From the NCBI RefSeq assembly GCF_017313105.1, contig NZ_JAFLND010000003.1, positions 634,424-698,423 of the forward strand: a stretch of DNA of 64,000 bases, given 5' to 3'. A program made the translations under genes and the position numbers. Below, in pieces: positions 8,167 to 17,340 of the stretch (positions are counted from its first letter, which is position 1; the number at the start of each line of letters is the position of its first letter). This stretch comes from [Muricauda] lutisoli (nom. illeg.). GTDB lineage: Bacteria > Bacteroidota > Bacteroidia > Flavobacteriales > Flavobacteriaceae. The notes below the pieces were generated by a model. That model had not been told where the DNA came from and searched no databases. It saw only the letters and a list, made by a program, of their open reading frames with translations.

Positions 8167-8198
8167 ATTTCTTTTCCCCACATTACTCCCACAAATCG

Positions 8199-8206
8199 TA
8201 TTTTTG
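8199..8206 (+). promoter_or_regulatory. -7 box (TATTTTTG) deciding the kynU start
   Basis: A perfect TAnnTTTG abuts the first ATG at 8207 and lies 18 bp before the second at 8225. Transcription should begin about seven bases downstream, after the first ATG, so 8225 is the likelier start. Confidence 0.5.
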
Positions 8207-8224
8207 ATGCAAACCAAAGAGAAA

Positions 8225-9493
8225 ATGACATTCGAGAATACGCTTGAATTTGCAAAAAAGCTTGATGCTTCCGATGCATTGGCTTCCTACCGAAACGAAT
8301 TCCACTACCCACAGGTCAACGGAAAAGATGTGATTTATTTTACGGGAAACTCACTTGGGCTTCAACCCAAACGGACCCAAAAGTTTGTGGATGATGTGAT
8401 GAAGGATTGGCGGGAACTGGCTGTGGAAGGTCATTTTTATGCCGATAAACCTTGGTGGGACTATCACGAAAGACTTGCTGAAGGTTTGGGCAAAGTGGTA
8501 GGGGCCATGCCCAAGGAAATTTCAGTGATGAATACGCTTACGGTAAACCTTCACTTATTGATGATATCTTTTTATCGACCCACCGAAAAACGTTTTAAGA
8601 TTATCTGTGAGGAAAAAGCCTTTCCGTCCGATCAATATATGCTGCAGAGTCAGGTCCGCTTTCATGGATTGGACCCCAAAGATACCATTGTTGAGGTAAA
8701 AAAGAGGGAAGGCGAACATGCTTGGCGTACGGAAGATATCATTCAAAAGATCAACGAGGTAGGAGATGAGCTGGCCCTGGTGCTGATGGGCGGTGTCAAC
8801 TATTATAACGGTCAAGTACTGGATATGGAAGCCATCACCAAAGCAGGAAAAGGTGTAGGTGCCTTTGTGGGATGGGATTTGGCCCATGGGGTCGGAAACA
8901 TCAAACTGAACCTACACGATTGGGGTGCTGATTTTGCCGCGTGGTGCAGCTACAAATACATGAACAGTGGTCCAGGGAACGCATCTGGAATCTTTGTACA
9001 CGAAAAACATTTGGGCAAAGAAGACATTCCACGTTTTGAGGGCTGGTGGGGTACCAAAAAGGAGACCCGATTTTTAATGAAACCCGAGTTCGACCCCATT
9101 GAAAGTGCCGATGCATGGCAATTGAGCAATCCGCCCATATTGTCCATTGCACCTTATTTGGCTTCTTTGGAAATATTTGATGAAGTGGGTATGGATGCCC
9201 TGATCGAAAAACAAAAGACCATTGTGGCCTATTTGGAGTTTGTACTGCACGAAATCGATAAGGAAGTGGATAGCACATTTGAGATCATTACCCCTAAGGC
9301 AAGGGGTTGTCAACTGTCCGTTTTTTTGCACGGTGAAGGTAAGGCCATCTTTGATTATTTAATGGCAAACGGTGTGATTACCGATTGGAGGGAACCCAAC
9401 GTTATCCGGTTGGCCCCTGCCCCCCTATATTGTTCGTATGAGGATATGTACCGTTTTGGACAGATCTTAAAGGAAGGAATACAGGGAAAATAA
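8225..9493 (+). CDS. kynU: Kynureninase
   Basis: This 422-aa PLP enzyme cleaves kynurenine or 3-hydroxykynurenine to (3-hydroxy)anthranilate and alanine. Motifs visible are YFTGNSLGLQPKRT near the start, GWDLAHGVGN with the cofactor-binding Asp, and WCSYKYMNSGPG with the Schiff-base Lys near residue 244. The C-terminal domain has RGCQLSVF and DWREPNVIRLAPAPLYCS. With kmo at 17621 it makes two steps of the kynurenine route to quinolinate and NAD. The tryptophan dioxygenase and hydroxyanthranilate dioxygenase genes are not in this window. The start is chosen from the adjacent -7 box. Confidence 0.93.
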   Translation: MTFENTLEFAKKLDASDALASYRNEFHYPQVNGKDVIYFTGNSLGLQPKRTQKFVDDVMKDWRELAVEGHFYADKPWWDYHERLAEGLGKVVGAMPKEISVMNTLTVNLHLLMISFYRPTEKRFKIICEEKAFPSDQYMLQSQVRFHGLDPKDTIVEVKKREGEHAWRTEDIIQKINEVGDELALVLMGGVNYYNGQVLDMEAITKAGKGVGAFVGWDLAHGVGNIKLNLHDWGADFAAWCSYKYMNSGPGNASGIFVHEKHLGKEDIPRFEGWWGTKKETRFLMKPEFDPIESADAWQLSNPPILSIAPYLASLEIFDEVGMDALIEKQKTIVAYLEFVLHEIDKEVDSTFEIITPKARGCQLSVFLHGEGKAIFDYLMANGVITDWREPNVIRLAPAPLYCSYEDMYRFGQILKEGIQGK

Positions 9494-9534
9494 ATTCCAT
9501 TCATTAAAATGAACCGACCAAACTCGACCAACAT

Positions 9535-10683
9535 ATGAAATCCCTTTGGCTAATTTTATCCAACCCAAGGTATTTTGCACCGGCATGGGTATTTACCAGT
9601 ATCAATATTTGGTTTGGTACTTGGGCCATTTATATCCCTACGGTGAAGGAAAAACTGGATATAAACAAAGCTGATTTGGGGATAGCGCTTTTTTGTTTGT
9701 CCCTAGGGGTTTTTACCATTTTTCCCGTGGCCTCCAAGATCATCAATAAACTTGGGGTGGGAAGGGCTTCGTGGTATGGGGTTTTGTTTGTCTCGGTTAC
9801 GGCCATGTTACCGCTTATGGCACCCAATTATTATTTGTTGATGGCTGGGCTCTACCTTTTTGGGGCCAGCAACGGTTTTATTGATATTGCTATAAACACC
9901 TTGGTCACGGAGATTGAAAAGGAGGATAAGCAAAACTTTATGTCCGCTGCCCACGGCTTTTTTAGTTTAGGTGGTATTTTGGTGGGACTCGGTAGTTTCC
10001 TGATTCCTGTAATCGGGAACCCTGTGTTGCACATGGGCATTACCGTAGTTTTGGTTTTTGTCATCAATTTTTTTCTGAAAAAACATTACATCCAGATAGT
10101 GGCAGCCCCAGTGGAAAAGGAACCTTTTAGCCTGAAGTTGTTTAAACCATTGCTATTACTGGGGATTATCGGCTTTGTGTCTTTTGGTAGCGAAGGTGCC
10201 ATAATAGATTGGAGCTCCCTGTACCTCAAAGAAATGACCATGGCCCCGGAGATGCTCATTGGAGCAGGATTTTTGGCATTTTCCACTACTATGACCTTAG
10301 GTCGATTTCTAGGGGATGGGATCAGTGCCAAAATAGGCCCCATTAAAATAGTTATGCTGGGTGCGCTTATTGCCGCTGTTGGTTTTGTTTTGGTGCTCAC
10401 GCAGCATACGGTATGGTCTATTGTCGGATTTGCCTTTAATGGCCTTGGCTTTTCGGTTATAGTGCCCGAGTTGTTCCGAATTGGGGGCAATGTAAAGGGA
10501 GTGGATTCTTCCCAAGGGGTAGCTTTTATTGCAGGAGCTGGGTATATGGGGTTTTTGTTGGGTCCCGTAATCCTTGGTTTTATTGCGGAAAGTGCCTCTT
10601 TAAACTATAGCTTTCTCTTACTGTTGTGTATGGCCCTCTTGGTTTTTGGTATTACTTTTTTCTTGCGTAGGAGAGGAAAGTGA
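9535..10683 (+). CDS. MFS transporter
   Basis: This 382-aa protein has about twelve hydrophobic helices in two halves. The loop after helix 2 (ASKIINKLGVGRAS) and its counterpart in the second half (LGRFLGDGISAKIG) correspond to the MFS A-motif positions. IDIAINTLVTEIEKE and AHGFFSLGGILVG are reminiscent of the YbjJ/FucP-like branch. It starts 41 bp after kynU on the same strand, so co-transcription and a link to a kynurenine or tryptophan metabolite are possible but unproven. Confidence 0.85.
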   Translation: MKSLWLILSNPRYFAPAWVFTSINIWFGTWAIYIPTVKEKLDINKADLGIALFCLSLGVFTIFPVASKIINKLGVGRASWYGVLFVSVTAMLPLMAPNYYLLMAGLYLFGASNGFIDIAINTLVTEIEKEDKQNFMSAAHGFFSLGGILVGLGSFLIPVIGNPVLHMGITVVLVFVINFFLKKHYIQIVAAPVEKEPFSLKLFKPLLLLGIIGFVSFGSEGAIIDWSSLYLKEMTMAPEMLIGAGFLAFSTTMTLGRFLGDGISAKIGPIKIVMLGALIAAVGFVLVLTQHTVWSIVGFAFNGLGFSVIVPELFRIGGNVKGVDSSQGVAFIAGAGYMGFLLGPVILGFIAESASLNYSFLLLLCMALLVFGITFFLRRRGK

Positions 10684-10728
10684 AGGGAAACAATCAATTC
10701 CCTGTATCTGACCAATGCAATAGTGCTT

Positions 10729-11124
10729 TTAAAGTTCCTGTACCAATTGAATATTGTTCCCACAGGTGTCATTAAAGATTGCATATTTTACGTTTCCTGC
10801 TTTAGTGGGCTTTACACTGAACTCAACTCCTAGCTCGGTCAAACGTTCGTATTCGGAGTCTACATTTTCAACATCAAATTGTGTCCATGGTATACCTGCT
10901 TCCATCAATGCATCTTGATACACCTTGGATGGTTCAAAGTGGTTGGGTGCGGGCTCTAATAATAATTCTGGTCCATCTACCCAATCTTTAGATACTAGTA
11001 TCAACCATCTGTTACCACCACCTAAAGGTTCGTCTTTCTTTTTAATAAAGCCTAATTTTTCGGTATAAAACCGCATCGCCTTTTCTTGGTCTCGAACGGG
11101 AATACTAATCAGTGTTATTTTCAT
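10729..11124 (-). CDS. VOC family (glyoxalase/bleomycin-resistance fold) protein
   Basis: This 131-aa protein has two beta-alpha-beta-beta-beta units: ISIPVRDQEKAMRFYTEKLGF and a second starting VDSEYERLTELGVEF. The C-terminal FNDTCGNNIQLVQ carries the usual metal-ligand region. Members include lyases, dioxygenases and drug-binding proteins, and the activity cannot be assigned. It is convergent with the MFS gene. The 162-bp gap upstream (11125-11286) holds two GGTACC sites 25 bp apart and nothing else that I recognise. Confidence 0.82.
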   Translation of the reverse strand: MKITLISIPVRDQEKAMRFYTEKLGFIKKKDEPLGGGNRWLILVSKDWVDGPELLLEPAPNHFEPSKVYQDALMEAGIPWTQFDVENVDSEYERLTELGVEFSVKPTKAGNVKYAIFNDTCGNNIQLVQEL

Positions 11125-11286
11125 TTTCGGTGATTTTACATTCTGGCCAACTTAATTGGTACCGGTATATTTTATATTATGGTACCTATACATAGGAATA
11201 GAACCAATGCTTAACATCACCTTTAACTTGTGACCGGGATAATTTAATATATGCTTTGTGGGTTTTACTGACTCACAATAACTGCA

Positions 11287-11976
11287 TTACTCCTTGCTTA
11301 CAGAAAGCCCGGTAAAATATAAACTGGTTCCGCCATCGGGGCGGTTGTGCTGTTGGGCCAATTGTAAACCATCGACATCCACATAATCTTCCCAAGTGGA
11401 GACCAAGTTGGGCTCTTCTTGGTTGGATTTGCGATATGCCCACTCACGAATAATATAATCATCCTTAAAATAAAAATCGTACGCATCACCTGGGGTGTAA
11501 CCACCTTCGTTGGCATACACAATAGTAAGTTTCTGCATGGGCTCGTTGCTAATGGGCGCCGTGGCCTCTCCGGTATGTTCGTAGGTATAGTTGCCGGAGT
11601 CCCAAATTAAATTAAATGGGGCCATCAACCAGTATCTGTCATTGATAAAACCGCTATTGGTCTTTAGCGCAATGCTGTCCATGGAATTTCGGTTGTACGT
11701 AAGGGTGTCGGCTCCAGATATGGCCGTAACGTTGTTGGTTTTGGTCTCCCAGTCCCAGCTACGCTCAAAATGCATGGAATCCCGATCCACATTAAAGGTA
11801 AAGGTAATTTCCTTCACGTCGGCCCAATTATCAAAGCCATGAGCCTCAGCAATACGTTCGGGGACAGTTTTTTCAGTTGCGGTAGGTTCGGCCGTTTTTT
11901 CGGTTTTTTTGGGTTCCGTTTTACACGAAGCAAAAATTAAAATAGACAACAGGGCAACGATGTAATTGGTCTTCAT
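11287..11976 (-). CDS. Lipoprotein, resembling DUF6503 proteins
   Basis: This 229-aa protein has an SPII signal (MKTNYIVALLSILIFASC) with the lipidated Cys at residue 18, then a Lys/Thr/Glu-rich linker. The body begins RIAEAHGFDNWADVKEITFT and contains TYEHTGEATAPISNEPMQKL and YDFYFKDDYIIREW, a beta-rich pattern like that of LolA-type or DUF6503 lipoproteins. A perfect -7 box lies 14 bp above the ATG. The family call is from memory and moderate; the function is unknown. Confidence 0.7.
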   Translation of the reverse strand: MKTNYIVALLSILIFASCKTEPKKTEKTAEPTATEKTVPERIAEAHGFDNWADVKEITFTFNVDRDSMHFERSWDWETKTNNVTAISGADTLTYNRNSMDSIALKTNSGFINDRYWLMAPFNLIWDSGNYTYEHTGEATAPISNEPMQKLTIVYANEGGYTPGDAYDFYFKDDYIIREWAYRKSNQEEPNLVSTWEDYVDVDGLQLAQQHNRPDGGTSLYFTGLSVSKE

Positions 11977-11990
11977 ATCAGGTTTTTAAC

Positions 11991-11998
11991 CAAATATA
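11991..11998 (-). promoter_or_regulatory. -7 box (TATATTTG) for the 11976 lipoprotein gene
   Basis: A perfect TAnnTTTG lies 14 bp before the ATG at 11976. No -33 TTG is seen at the expected spacing. Confidence 0.5.
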
Positions 11999-12062
11999 CT
12001 AGGAAAATCTCTTATTTTGCGCCCCATTTTAAAAAGCCTGACCAAATAAATCTGTTTCTGGA

Positions 12063-12692
12063 GTGACTTTTTTAAAAAACTTGTTTCTAATTCTTATAAG
12101 TAACCCCGACAAAGCGTTTTTGGAAAAGGAAGACTTATACGTACATCTTTCCGATGAGAAATTAGTGAAACAGATTGTAGCGGACAACGACCCTATGCTT
12201 TTTGGGAAGTTATATGATCGCTATGCCAAGATGGTGTACAATAAATGTTACGGATTTGCAAAATCCGAGGACGAGGCGGAGGATCTAACGCAGGATGTAT
12301 TCCTCCAACTTTTTATCAAGCTTCGGACCTTTAAAGGGAAGTCGAAGTTTTCTACTTGGCTGTATTCTTTTACCTATAATTTTTGCGTGAACTATGTTAA
12401 TAGGAACAAACAACTCAAAATACGGGACAAGTCCGTACAAGTTGAAAATTCCGAACATAAGCTTACCGAAGAAGTGCCCGATGAGAGTTTGTATGAAATG
12501 AAAGCGGATAAACTCAAGAAAGCATTGGAGATAATTGCCGTTGAGGACAAATCTATATTGTTGCTCAAATATCAAGATGGAGCCAGCATTAAAGAACTGG
12601 TGAGTTTAATGAACGTTGGAGAGAGTGCTGTGAAGATGAGGCTAAAAAGAGCAAAAGAAAGACTATTGGAAATCTACAATACCCTGGAATAG
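12063..12692 (+). CDS. ECF-type RNA polymerase sigma factor
   Basis: This 209-aa sigma-70 family protein has region 2 around residues 45-110 (MLFGKLYDRYAKMVYNKCYG..DEAEDLTQDVFLQLF..STWLYSFTYN) and region 4 at residues ~150-205 (DKSILLLKYQDGASIKELVS..ESAVKMRLKRAKERL). The GTG at 12063 is the first possible start; an internal TTG near residue 20 would give a more usual N-terminus. The stop codon touches the ATG of a 62-aa gene, suggesting translational coupling. No zinc anti-sigma gene is adjacent. Confidence 0.85.
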   Translation: MTFLKNLFLILISNPDKAFLEKEDLYVHLSDEKLVKQIVADNDPMLFGKLYDRYAKMVYNKCYGFAKSEDEAEDLTQDVFLQLFIKLRTFKGKSKFSTWLYSFTYNFCVNYVNRNKQLKIRDKSVQVENSEHKLTEEVPDESLYEMKADKLKKALEIIAVEDKSILLLKYQDGASIKELVSLMNVGESAVKMRLKRAKERLLEIYNTLE

Positions 12693-12881
12693 ATGGCAAA
12701 GAAACACAAAAACCCATTTAAAGAGCTGGAGGCTTCGCTGCACGAAGCACCGCCCGAAATGAAGCAAAAAGTGATGAACGATATTGCGGCGGCAAAGTTG
12801 ATCATGGACATGGCTTCATTGTTCTCGATCAATTTGGGAGGAGCTTTGCGTAAACTGTTTCGAACCCTAGGGGAAAACTAA
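12693..12881 (+). CDS. Small protein coupled to the ECF sigma gene
   Basis: This 62-aa protein starts directly after the sigma factor stop (TAG-ATG). The N-terminal half is charged (KKHKNPFKELEASLHEAPPE) and the rest is an amphipathic helix (VMNDIAAAKLIMDMASLFSI) with no confident membrane span and no cysteines. The tight coupling suggests it may modulate the sigma factor, but this is inference. I do not recognise a family. Confidence 0.65.
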   Translation: MAKKHKNPFKELEASLHEAPPEMKQKVMNDIAAAKLIMDMASLFSINLGGALRKLFRTLGEN

Positions 12882-12915
12882 TCAACTAACAGAACACTAT
12901 AAATAAACAACAACT

Positions 12916-13746
12916 ATGGAGACTATTAATGAATGGAAAAATGTGACACTTGATTCCTTATCCGGAATGGGCAAAGAGATAGCATTGGCTTTTCCTAAAA
13001 TTTTGGGAGCGATCGTTATTTTGTTTTTGGGTTGGATTATCATCAAAATCGTCCTTTTCCTTTTAAGGAAAATCTTAAAACTCGCTAAAATCGATCTGCT
13101 GAACGATAAAATTAACGGTATGGATTTCACAGGCAAAGGCGACCTTGAAATAGACCTCATCAAAATTATATCGGGCTTTGTACGGTGGTTTTTATTCTTG
13201 GTTTTTTTGATTGTGGCCGCCGATATTTTGGATTGGAAAATCATATCCAAGGAAATTGGCAACCTCTTACATTACTTACCGCAATTCTTTAGTGCCCTTG
13301 CCTTATTGATGCTCGGGTTCTATATCGGGAATTTTGTAAAGAAAACCATAAAGCGATTGTTCGATTCATTGGAATTTGGCGGTTCCAATATTGTAAGCAA
13401 CCTATTTTTCTACGTGATCGTCATCTTTATGTCCATCACCGCATTGAATCAGGCAGGGGTGGATACCACCATCATCACCAATAACATTACCTTGATTTTG
13501 GGCTCTTTCCTTTTGGCTTTCGCCTTGGGGGTTGGCTTGGGCTCCCGCGAGATCGTGGCAGATATCCTAAGGGCATTTTACACCCGGAAAACGTATGTGG
13601 TCGGCGACAAAATTGTAATTGGTGGCAATGAAGGAACCATAAAAGCCATTGAGAACAATAGCCTTACTTTGGAAACGCAAGAGGGTAAATTCGTGATTCC
13701 GATCAAGGATGTGGTATCACAAAAAGTGCAGATAAAATCAGAATAG
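12916..13746 (+). CDS. Mechanosensitive ion channel (MscS family)
   Basis: This 276-aa protein has five predicted membrane helices, starting with ALAFPKILGAIVILFLGWII at residues ~20-50. The pore-helix and hinge region (LGSFLLAFALGVGLGSREIV) lies near residue 195. A short MscS beta domain follows (GDKIVIGGNEGTIKAIENNSL..KFVIPIKDVV). It lacks the large C-terminal cage of E. coli MscS. It probably relieves hypo-osmotic stress. It follows the sigma factor and the 62-aa gene by 34 bp and may share their transcript. Confidence 0.88.
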   Translation: METINEWKNVTLDSLSGMGKEIALAFPKILGAIVILFLGWIIIKIVLFLLRKILKLAKIDLLNDKINGMDFTGKGDLEIDLIKIISGFVRWFLFLVFLIVAADILDWKIISKEIGNLLHYLPQFFSALALLMLGFYIGNFVKKTIKRLFDSLEFGGSNIVSNLFFYVIVIFMSITALNQAGVDTTIITNNITLILGSFLLAFALGVGLGSREIVADILRAFYTRKTYVVGDKIVIGGNEGTIKAIENNSLTLETQEGKFVIPIKDVVSQKVQIKSE

Positions 13747-13790
13747 GCGTATTGTGAAAAACAAGTGCGGTAACTTCCTTGGAATTTGAT

Positions 13791-13798
13791 TATTTTTG
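13791..13798 (+). promoter_or_regulatory. -7 box (TATTTTTG) for clpP
   Basis: A perfect TAnnTTTG lies 21 bp before the clpP ATG at 13820. It suggests clpP has its own promoter, apart from the MscS gene. Confidence 0.5.
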
Positions 13799-13819
13799 AA
13801 GTCTTACAACACGTAAAAA

Positions 13820-14365
13820 ATGAGTTCAAAAAAAGGAAAAGTTCAGGAATTGATCCAAGAAAAACTGTTAGAAGACCGCAAAGTGTTTTTGTGGGGCCAA
13901 GTAGATGATGATTCTGCAAAGCACGTAATAGACAGGTTACTGTATTTGGATATGTTGAACAATAAAGAGATTCAATTGATCATCAATAGCCCAGGCGGGT
14001 ACGTAACCTCTGGTTTTGCCATTTATGATACCATTAAACAGATAAAAAGCCCTGTTTCCACGGTATGTTCCGGTTTGGCGGCCTCTATGGGTTCCATACT
14101 TTTATCGGTAGGGGAAAAGGGTAGAAGATTTATTCAGCCACACGCCCGTGTTATGATACACCAACCAAGTGGTGGGGCAAGGGGACAGGCCTCCAATATC
14201 GAGATCCAGGCAAGGGAAATCATCAAGACCAAGGAATTGGGCGCTAAAATCCTATCGGAAAATTGTGGACAACCGTATGATAAGGTGATGAAGGATTTTG
14301 ATCGTGACTACTGGATGAGTGCCGAAGAATCCGTGGAATACGGAATCGTGGATGAAATCCTATAA
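13820..14365 (+). CDS. clpP: Stand-alone ClpP-type serine protease
   Basis: This 181-aa protein has a full ClpP catalytic triad: Ser89 in GLAASMGS, His114 in MIHQPSGG and Asp163 in DRDYWMSAEE, with the same spacing as E. coli ClpP S97-H122-D171. The oxyanion strand INSPGGYVTSG is intact. It is shorter at the N-terminus than the main housekeeping ClpP, lacks its usual processed leader and has no clpX or tig neighbour, so it may be a second paralogue (inference). It has its own -7 box and a strong terminator. Confidence 0.88.
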   Translation: MSSKKGKVQELIQEKLLEDRKVFLWGQVDDDSAKHVIDRLLYLDMLNNKEIQLIINSPGGYVTSGFAIYDTIKQIKSPVSTVCSGLAASMGSILLSVGEKGRRFIQPHARVMIHQPSGGARGQASNIEIQAREIIKTKELGAKILSENCGQPYDKVMKDFDRDYWMSAEESVEYGIVDEIL

Positions 14366-14390
14366 TAAGACAACAACTTCTTAAAAAGTG

Positions 14391-14426
14391 AAAAGTCCTT
14401 CGCAACGTATTGTGAAGGACTTTTTA
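14391..14426 (+). terminator. Rho-independent terminator after clpP
   Basis: The 11-bp perfect stem AAAAGTCCTTC / GAAGGACTTTT has a 12-base loop, and the right arm runs into T's. Confidence 0.85.
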
Positions 14427-14504
14427 TATATAGACGCCGTAGCGGAATATTGTAATAGATATACGATAATTTGACAGCCATCGGATTTCAACCGATTGTT
14501 AAAA

Positions 14505-16037
14505 TCAAAATTGATCGGGCCTTTCAATAATGTTGCGCGCCCTTTCTTGTAACCCGATCAACTCTTCCTTGCTTTTCTTCTCTAATAAGCTCAGCATCAT
14601 CGACATACGTTGGTTGTTCTTGAAATGTGCTTTCTTTTCCTCTAAAAAGTTCCAGTAAAGGGAATTGAACGGACAGGAGTTTTCTCCAGACTTAACCGTA
14701 TGGCTGTAGGCACATTCCTTGCAATAATTCCCCATTTTATTGATGTAATTGGCGCTGCTTACATAAGGTTTGGTAGCTACGAGACCGCCATCGGCAAATT
14801 GACTCATGCCTCGGGTGTTGGTAATCTCCACCCATTCAATGGCATCAATGTATACCCCCAAATACCAGGCATCTACTTCATTGGGGTCAACTTGCGTGAG
14901 CAGTGCATAGTTGCCGATGACCATTAAACGTTGAATGTGGTGGGCATAGGCATCGTCCAGACTTTGGGTGATGGCTTTGTGCAGACAGTTCATTTTCGTT
15001 TTCCCCGTCCAAAAGAAATCTGGGAGAGGGTTGTGGTTCTCTAGATTGTTCAATTCAGCGTAGCCCGGCATCTCTTTCCAATATACGCCGCGCATGTATT
15101 CACGCCATCCCAATATCTGTCGTATAAATCCTTCCACTTGCGAAATATGGATATCGTCTTTATGTTGGTAATACTGTTCTATAACCGTGTCTATGACTTC
15201 TTTTGGCGATAACATTTTACTGTTCATGGCAAAGGACAGACGGGAATGGAACAGATATTTTTCTTGGGTATGCAAAGCATCTTGATAGTCTCCAAAATAG
15301 GGCAACAACTTCGAACAGAAAAAATCCAATAACTTTTTGCATTCTTGGTAGGAGGTGGGCCATGGAAAGTTTTTGGCATCAATGTTACCAAAGGTGTTTA
15401 CTTTGGCACTTTTGATTTCATCCAACAGTTCGGTAACATCTGTGTTGAAGGATAGTTCTTCTGGAATCTCCGGTGAACCGTTCCATTTTTTACGATTGCT
15501 CTGGTCAAAATTCCATTTTCCGCCTTCAGGCTGTTCGTTTACCATCAAAATGTTGTGTTTCTTTCGCATCATCCGATAGAAACTTTCCATCAGTAATTGT
15601 TTTTTGCCCTTGAAATGATTTTCCAGTTCATTTCTGCTAGTGTAAAAATGTTCCGTATCAAAACCTTCTGAAGCAATGGAAATGGACTCACAGATTTCTT
15701 GGAGCTGTTGGTCCAACCTGTATTCGTCCGGCAATTGGTATTCAAACTTTTCAATATTGTGCTCCGAAATGGTTTGATCAATAAGGTCCAGTAGTTTCTG
15801 GGGATTGTTTGGATCACCAATCTTAAGGTATATCACGTTGTGCCCTTCGTCTTTCAGCGTATTTGCGAAATTCCGCATGGAACAGAAAAAACCGACCACT
15901 TTTTGGATGTGGTGTTTTACATAATCCGTTTCCTGCCGCATTTCGGCCATAAGGTATATATGGTCATCATCTACTTGATGTAACCAGCTATGGGATAAAT
16001 TGAGCTGATCGCCAAGGATTAGTCTAAGTGTTTTCAT
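14505..16037 (-). CDS. Iron-sulfur (6-4) photolyase / bacterial cryptochrome (PhrB type)
   Basis: This 510-aa protein starts with the deoxyribodipyrimidine-photolyase-related domain (TLRLILGDQLNLSHSWL) and ends with the FAD-binding helical domain (HISQVEGFIRQILGWREYMR..). Four cysteines at residues 351, 439, 442 and 455 match, with a constant offset of one, the [4Fe-4S] ligands known for Agrobacterium PhrB (350, 438, 441, 454). It is therefore a light-driven (6-4) photoproduct repair enzyme or photoreceptor. The ATG at 16037 gives the canonical N-terminus; the longer frame overlaps the gene before it. It starts four bases after the DASH gene, in one operon. Confidence 0.92.
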   Translation of the reverse strand: MKTLRLILGDQLNLSHSWLHQVDDDHIYLMAEMRQETDYVKHHIQKVVGFFCSMRNFANTLKDEGHNVIYLKIGDPNNPQKLLDLIDQTISEHNIEKFEYQLPDEYRLDQQLQEICESISIASEGFDTEHFYTSRNELENHFKGKKQLLMESFYRMMRKKHNILMVNEQPEGGKWNFDQSNRKKWNGSPEIPEELSFNTDVTELLDEIKSAKVNTFGNIDAKNFPWPTSYQECKKLLDFFCSKLLPYFGDYQDALHTQEKYLFHSRLSFAMNSKMLSPKEVIDTVIEQYYQHKDDIHISQVEGFIRQILGWREYMRGVYWKEMPGYAELNNLENHNPLPDFFWTGKTKMNCLHKAITQSLDDAYAHHIQRLMVIGNYALLTQVDPNEVDAWYLGVYIDAIEWVEITNTRGMSQFADGGLVATKPYVSSANYINKMGNYCKECAYSHTVKSGENSCPFNSLYWNFLEEKKAHFKNNQRMSMMLSLLEKKSKEELIGLQERARNIIERPDQF

Positions 16038-16041
16038 CAAA

Positions 16042-17340
16042 TTAGAATAAGGTGGGTTGTAACCAAAGGCTCTGGAATTTTTTGTTTGGATCGTATCGTT
16101 CCGCTTGCCTTTCGGTGTTAAAGGTCCTGTTCCGTGGGTCGTTGCCCACGCCACTGTTGTACATCCAGTTGCCCCAATTGCTGTGTACATCATAATCAAT
16201 GAGCATGGCTTCAAAATAAGAGGCCCCTATGCGCCAATCCTGTTGTAGGTGTTTGGACCAATAACTGGCCACGTTCTGTCGGCCGCGGTTGCTCATCCAC
16301 CCGGTATTTTTAAGCTCAATCATGTTTGCGTTTACAAAATCATCATCGGTTTTACCATTGATCCAATCGTGTTTGACCGCCTCGTTGGTGTGCCATTTAT
16401 AATCCTTTTTAAGGATACCATCGATTTTAAAAATTTGGTTGCCATGCCTTAGCGAAACATATTTGAAGTAATCTCGCCAAATCAGTTCAAAAATCAGCCA
16501 ATAAGTGTCTTGATTTTTCTTGATTTCGTTTTCAAAACGTTTGACCTCCCAATAAATCGTGCGGGCAGAAATACTGCCATTGGCCAACCAAGGGGAGAAT
16601 TTGGAACTATAATCCGTGCCCACCAGTCCGTTCCTGGTTTTTTTGTAGTAGGCCAGTTTTTTGGTGTCCCAAAAATAATGCTGCAACCGTTTTAGGGCGT
16701 TGTTTTCGCCACCCATAAAAGGAAAGGCAGATCTATGGTCCGCCTCAAAGTGGGAAAACCCGAGGTCTTCCAAGCTAGGGAGATGCGGTTGGGATTCCAT
16801 TCGATTGTCAGATGGGAATACTCTTGGTTTGTCGTAACAAGGTCTTACTTGAACATGCTTCTCGCATTTTTTTCGAAAAACTGTAAATATCTGCGGAATC
16901 TGCGCATACGAGTCAAAGGGAATGTCCTCAGGATGAAAAAGGAACTGGTCCATGGTTTTGTGGAACGTCACCGTTTGGTGTATTCGGTTTTCAACATTTT
17001 GAATCACCTGATTTTCCTCGGACGTCCACTCATGCTGAAGATAAATATTGTTGACGTTGAAGCGCTGCACCAATTCGGGAATCTTGGCTTCCGGTTTTTC
17101 GTGGTAGACAAGTAAGGTAATGTTGATTTTTTCCAGATTCTTCTGAAGTTGAAGCACCGACTCCAATAAAAACTTGGCCCTGAAACGTTCCATTTTTCTA
17201 AATCCGAATGAATTGACTTGGAACTGTCGAGGGTCAAAGAAGTAGACAGCAACCAAGCGGTCAGCTTTAGCAGCTTTGTTCAGTGCTTCGTTGTCCTGAA
17301 TCCTTAGGTTGTTTCCGAACCAAATAAGACTAGTTTCCAT
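16042..17340 (-). CDS. DASH-family cryptochrome/photolyase
   Basis: This 432-aa protein has an N-terminal Rossmann antenna domain ([20 protein letters not shown]) and a C-terminal FAD domain with the DASH signatures [47 protein letters not shown] and [24 protein letters not shown] proteins repair cyclobutane dimers, mainly in single-stranded or looped DNA, and bind FAD and often MTHF. The ATG at 17340 lies inside the preceding DUF2256 gene, overlapping it by 11 bases. The second gene of a three-gene light-damage operon. Confidence 0.93.
   Translation of the reverse strand: METSLIWFGNNLRIQDNEALNKAAKADRLVAVYFFDPRQFQVNSFGFRKMERFRAKFLLESVLQLQKNLEKINITLLVYHEKPEAKIPELVQRFNVNNIYLQHEWTSEENQVIQNVENRIHQTVTFHKTMDQFLFHPEDIPFDSYAQIPQIFTVFRKKCEKHVQVRPCYDKPRVFPSDNRMESQPHLPSLEDLGFSHFEADHRSAFPFMGGENNALKRLQHYFWDTKKLAYYKKTRNGLVGTDYSSKFSPWLANGSISARTIYWEVKRFENEIKKNQDTYWLIFELIWRDYFKYVSLRHGNQIFKIDGILKKDYKWHTNEAVKHDWINGKTDDDFVNANMIELKNTGWMSNRGRQNVASYWSKHLQQDWRIGASYFEAMLIDYDVHSNWGNWMYNSGVGNDPRNRTFNTERQAERYDPNKKFQSLWLQPTLF

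Noticed and set aside
11160..11195. Two GGTACC sites flanking an AT-rich stretch in the gap 11125-11286
   Set aside because: Each is a six-base palindrome likely by chance; no further dyad or promoter match supports a regulatory site.
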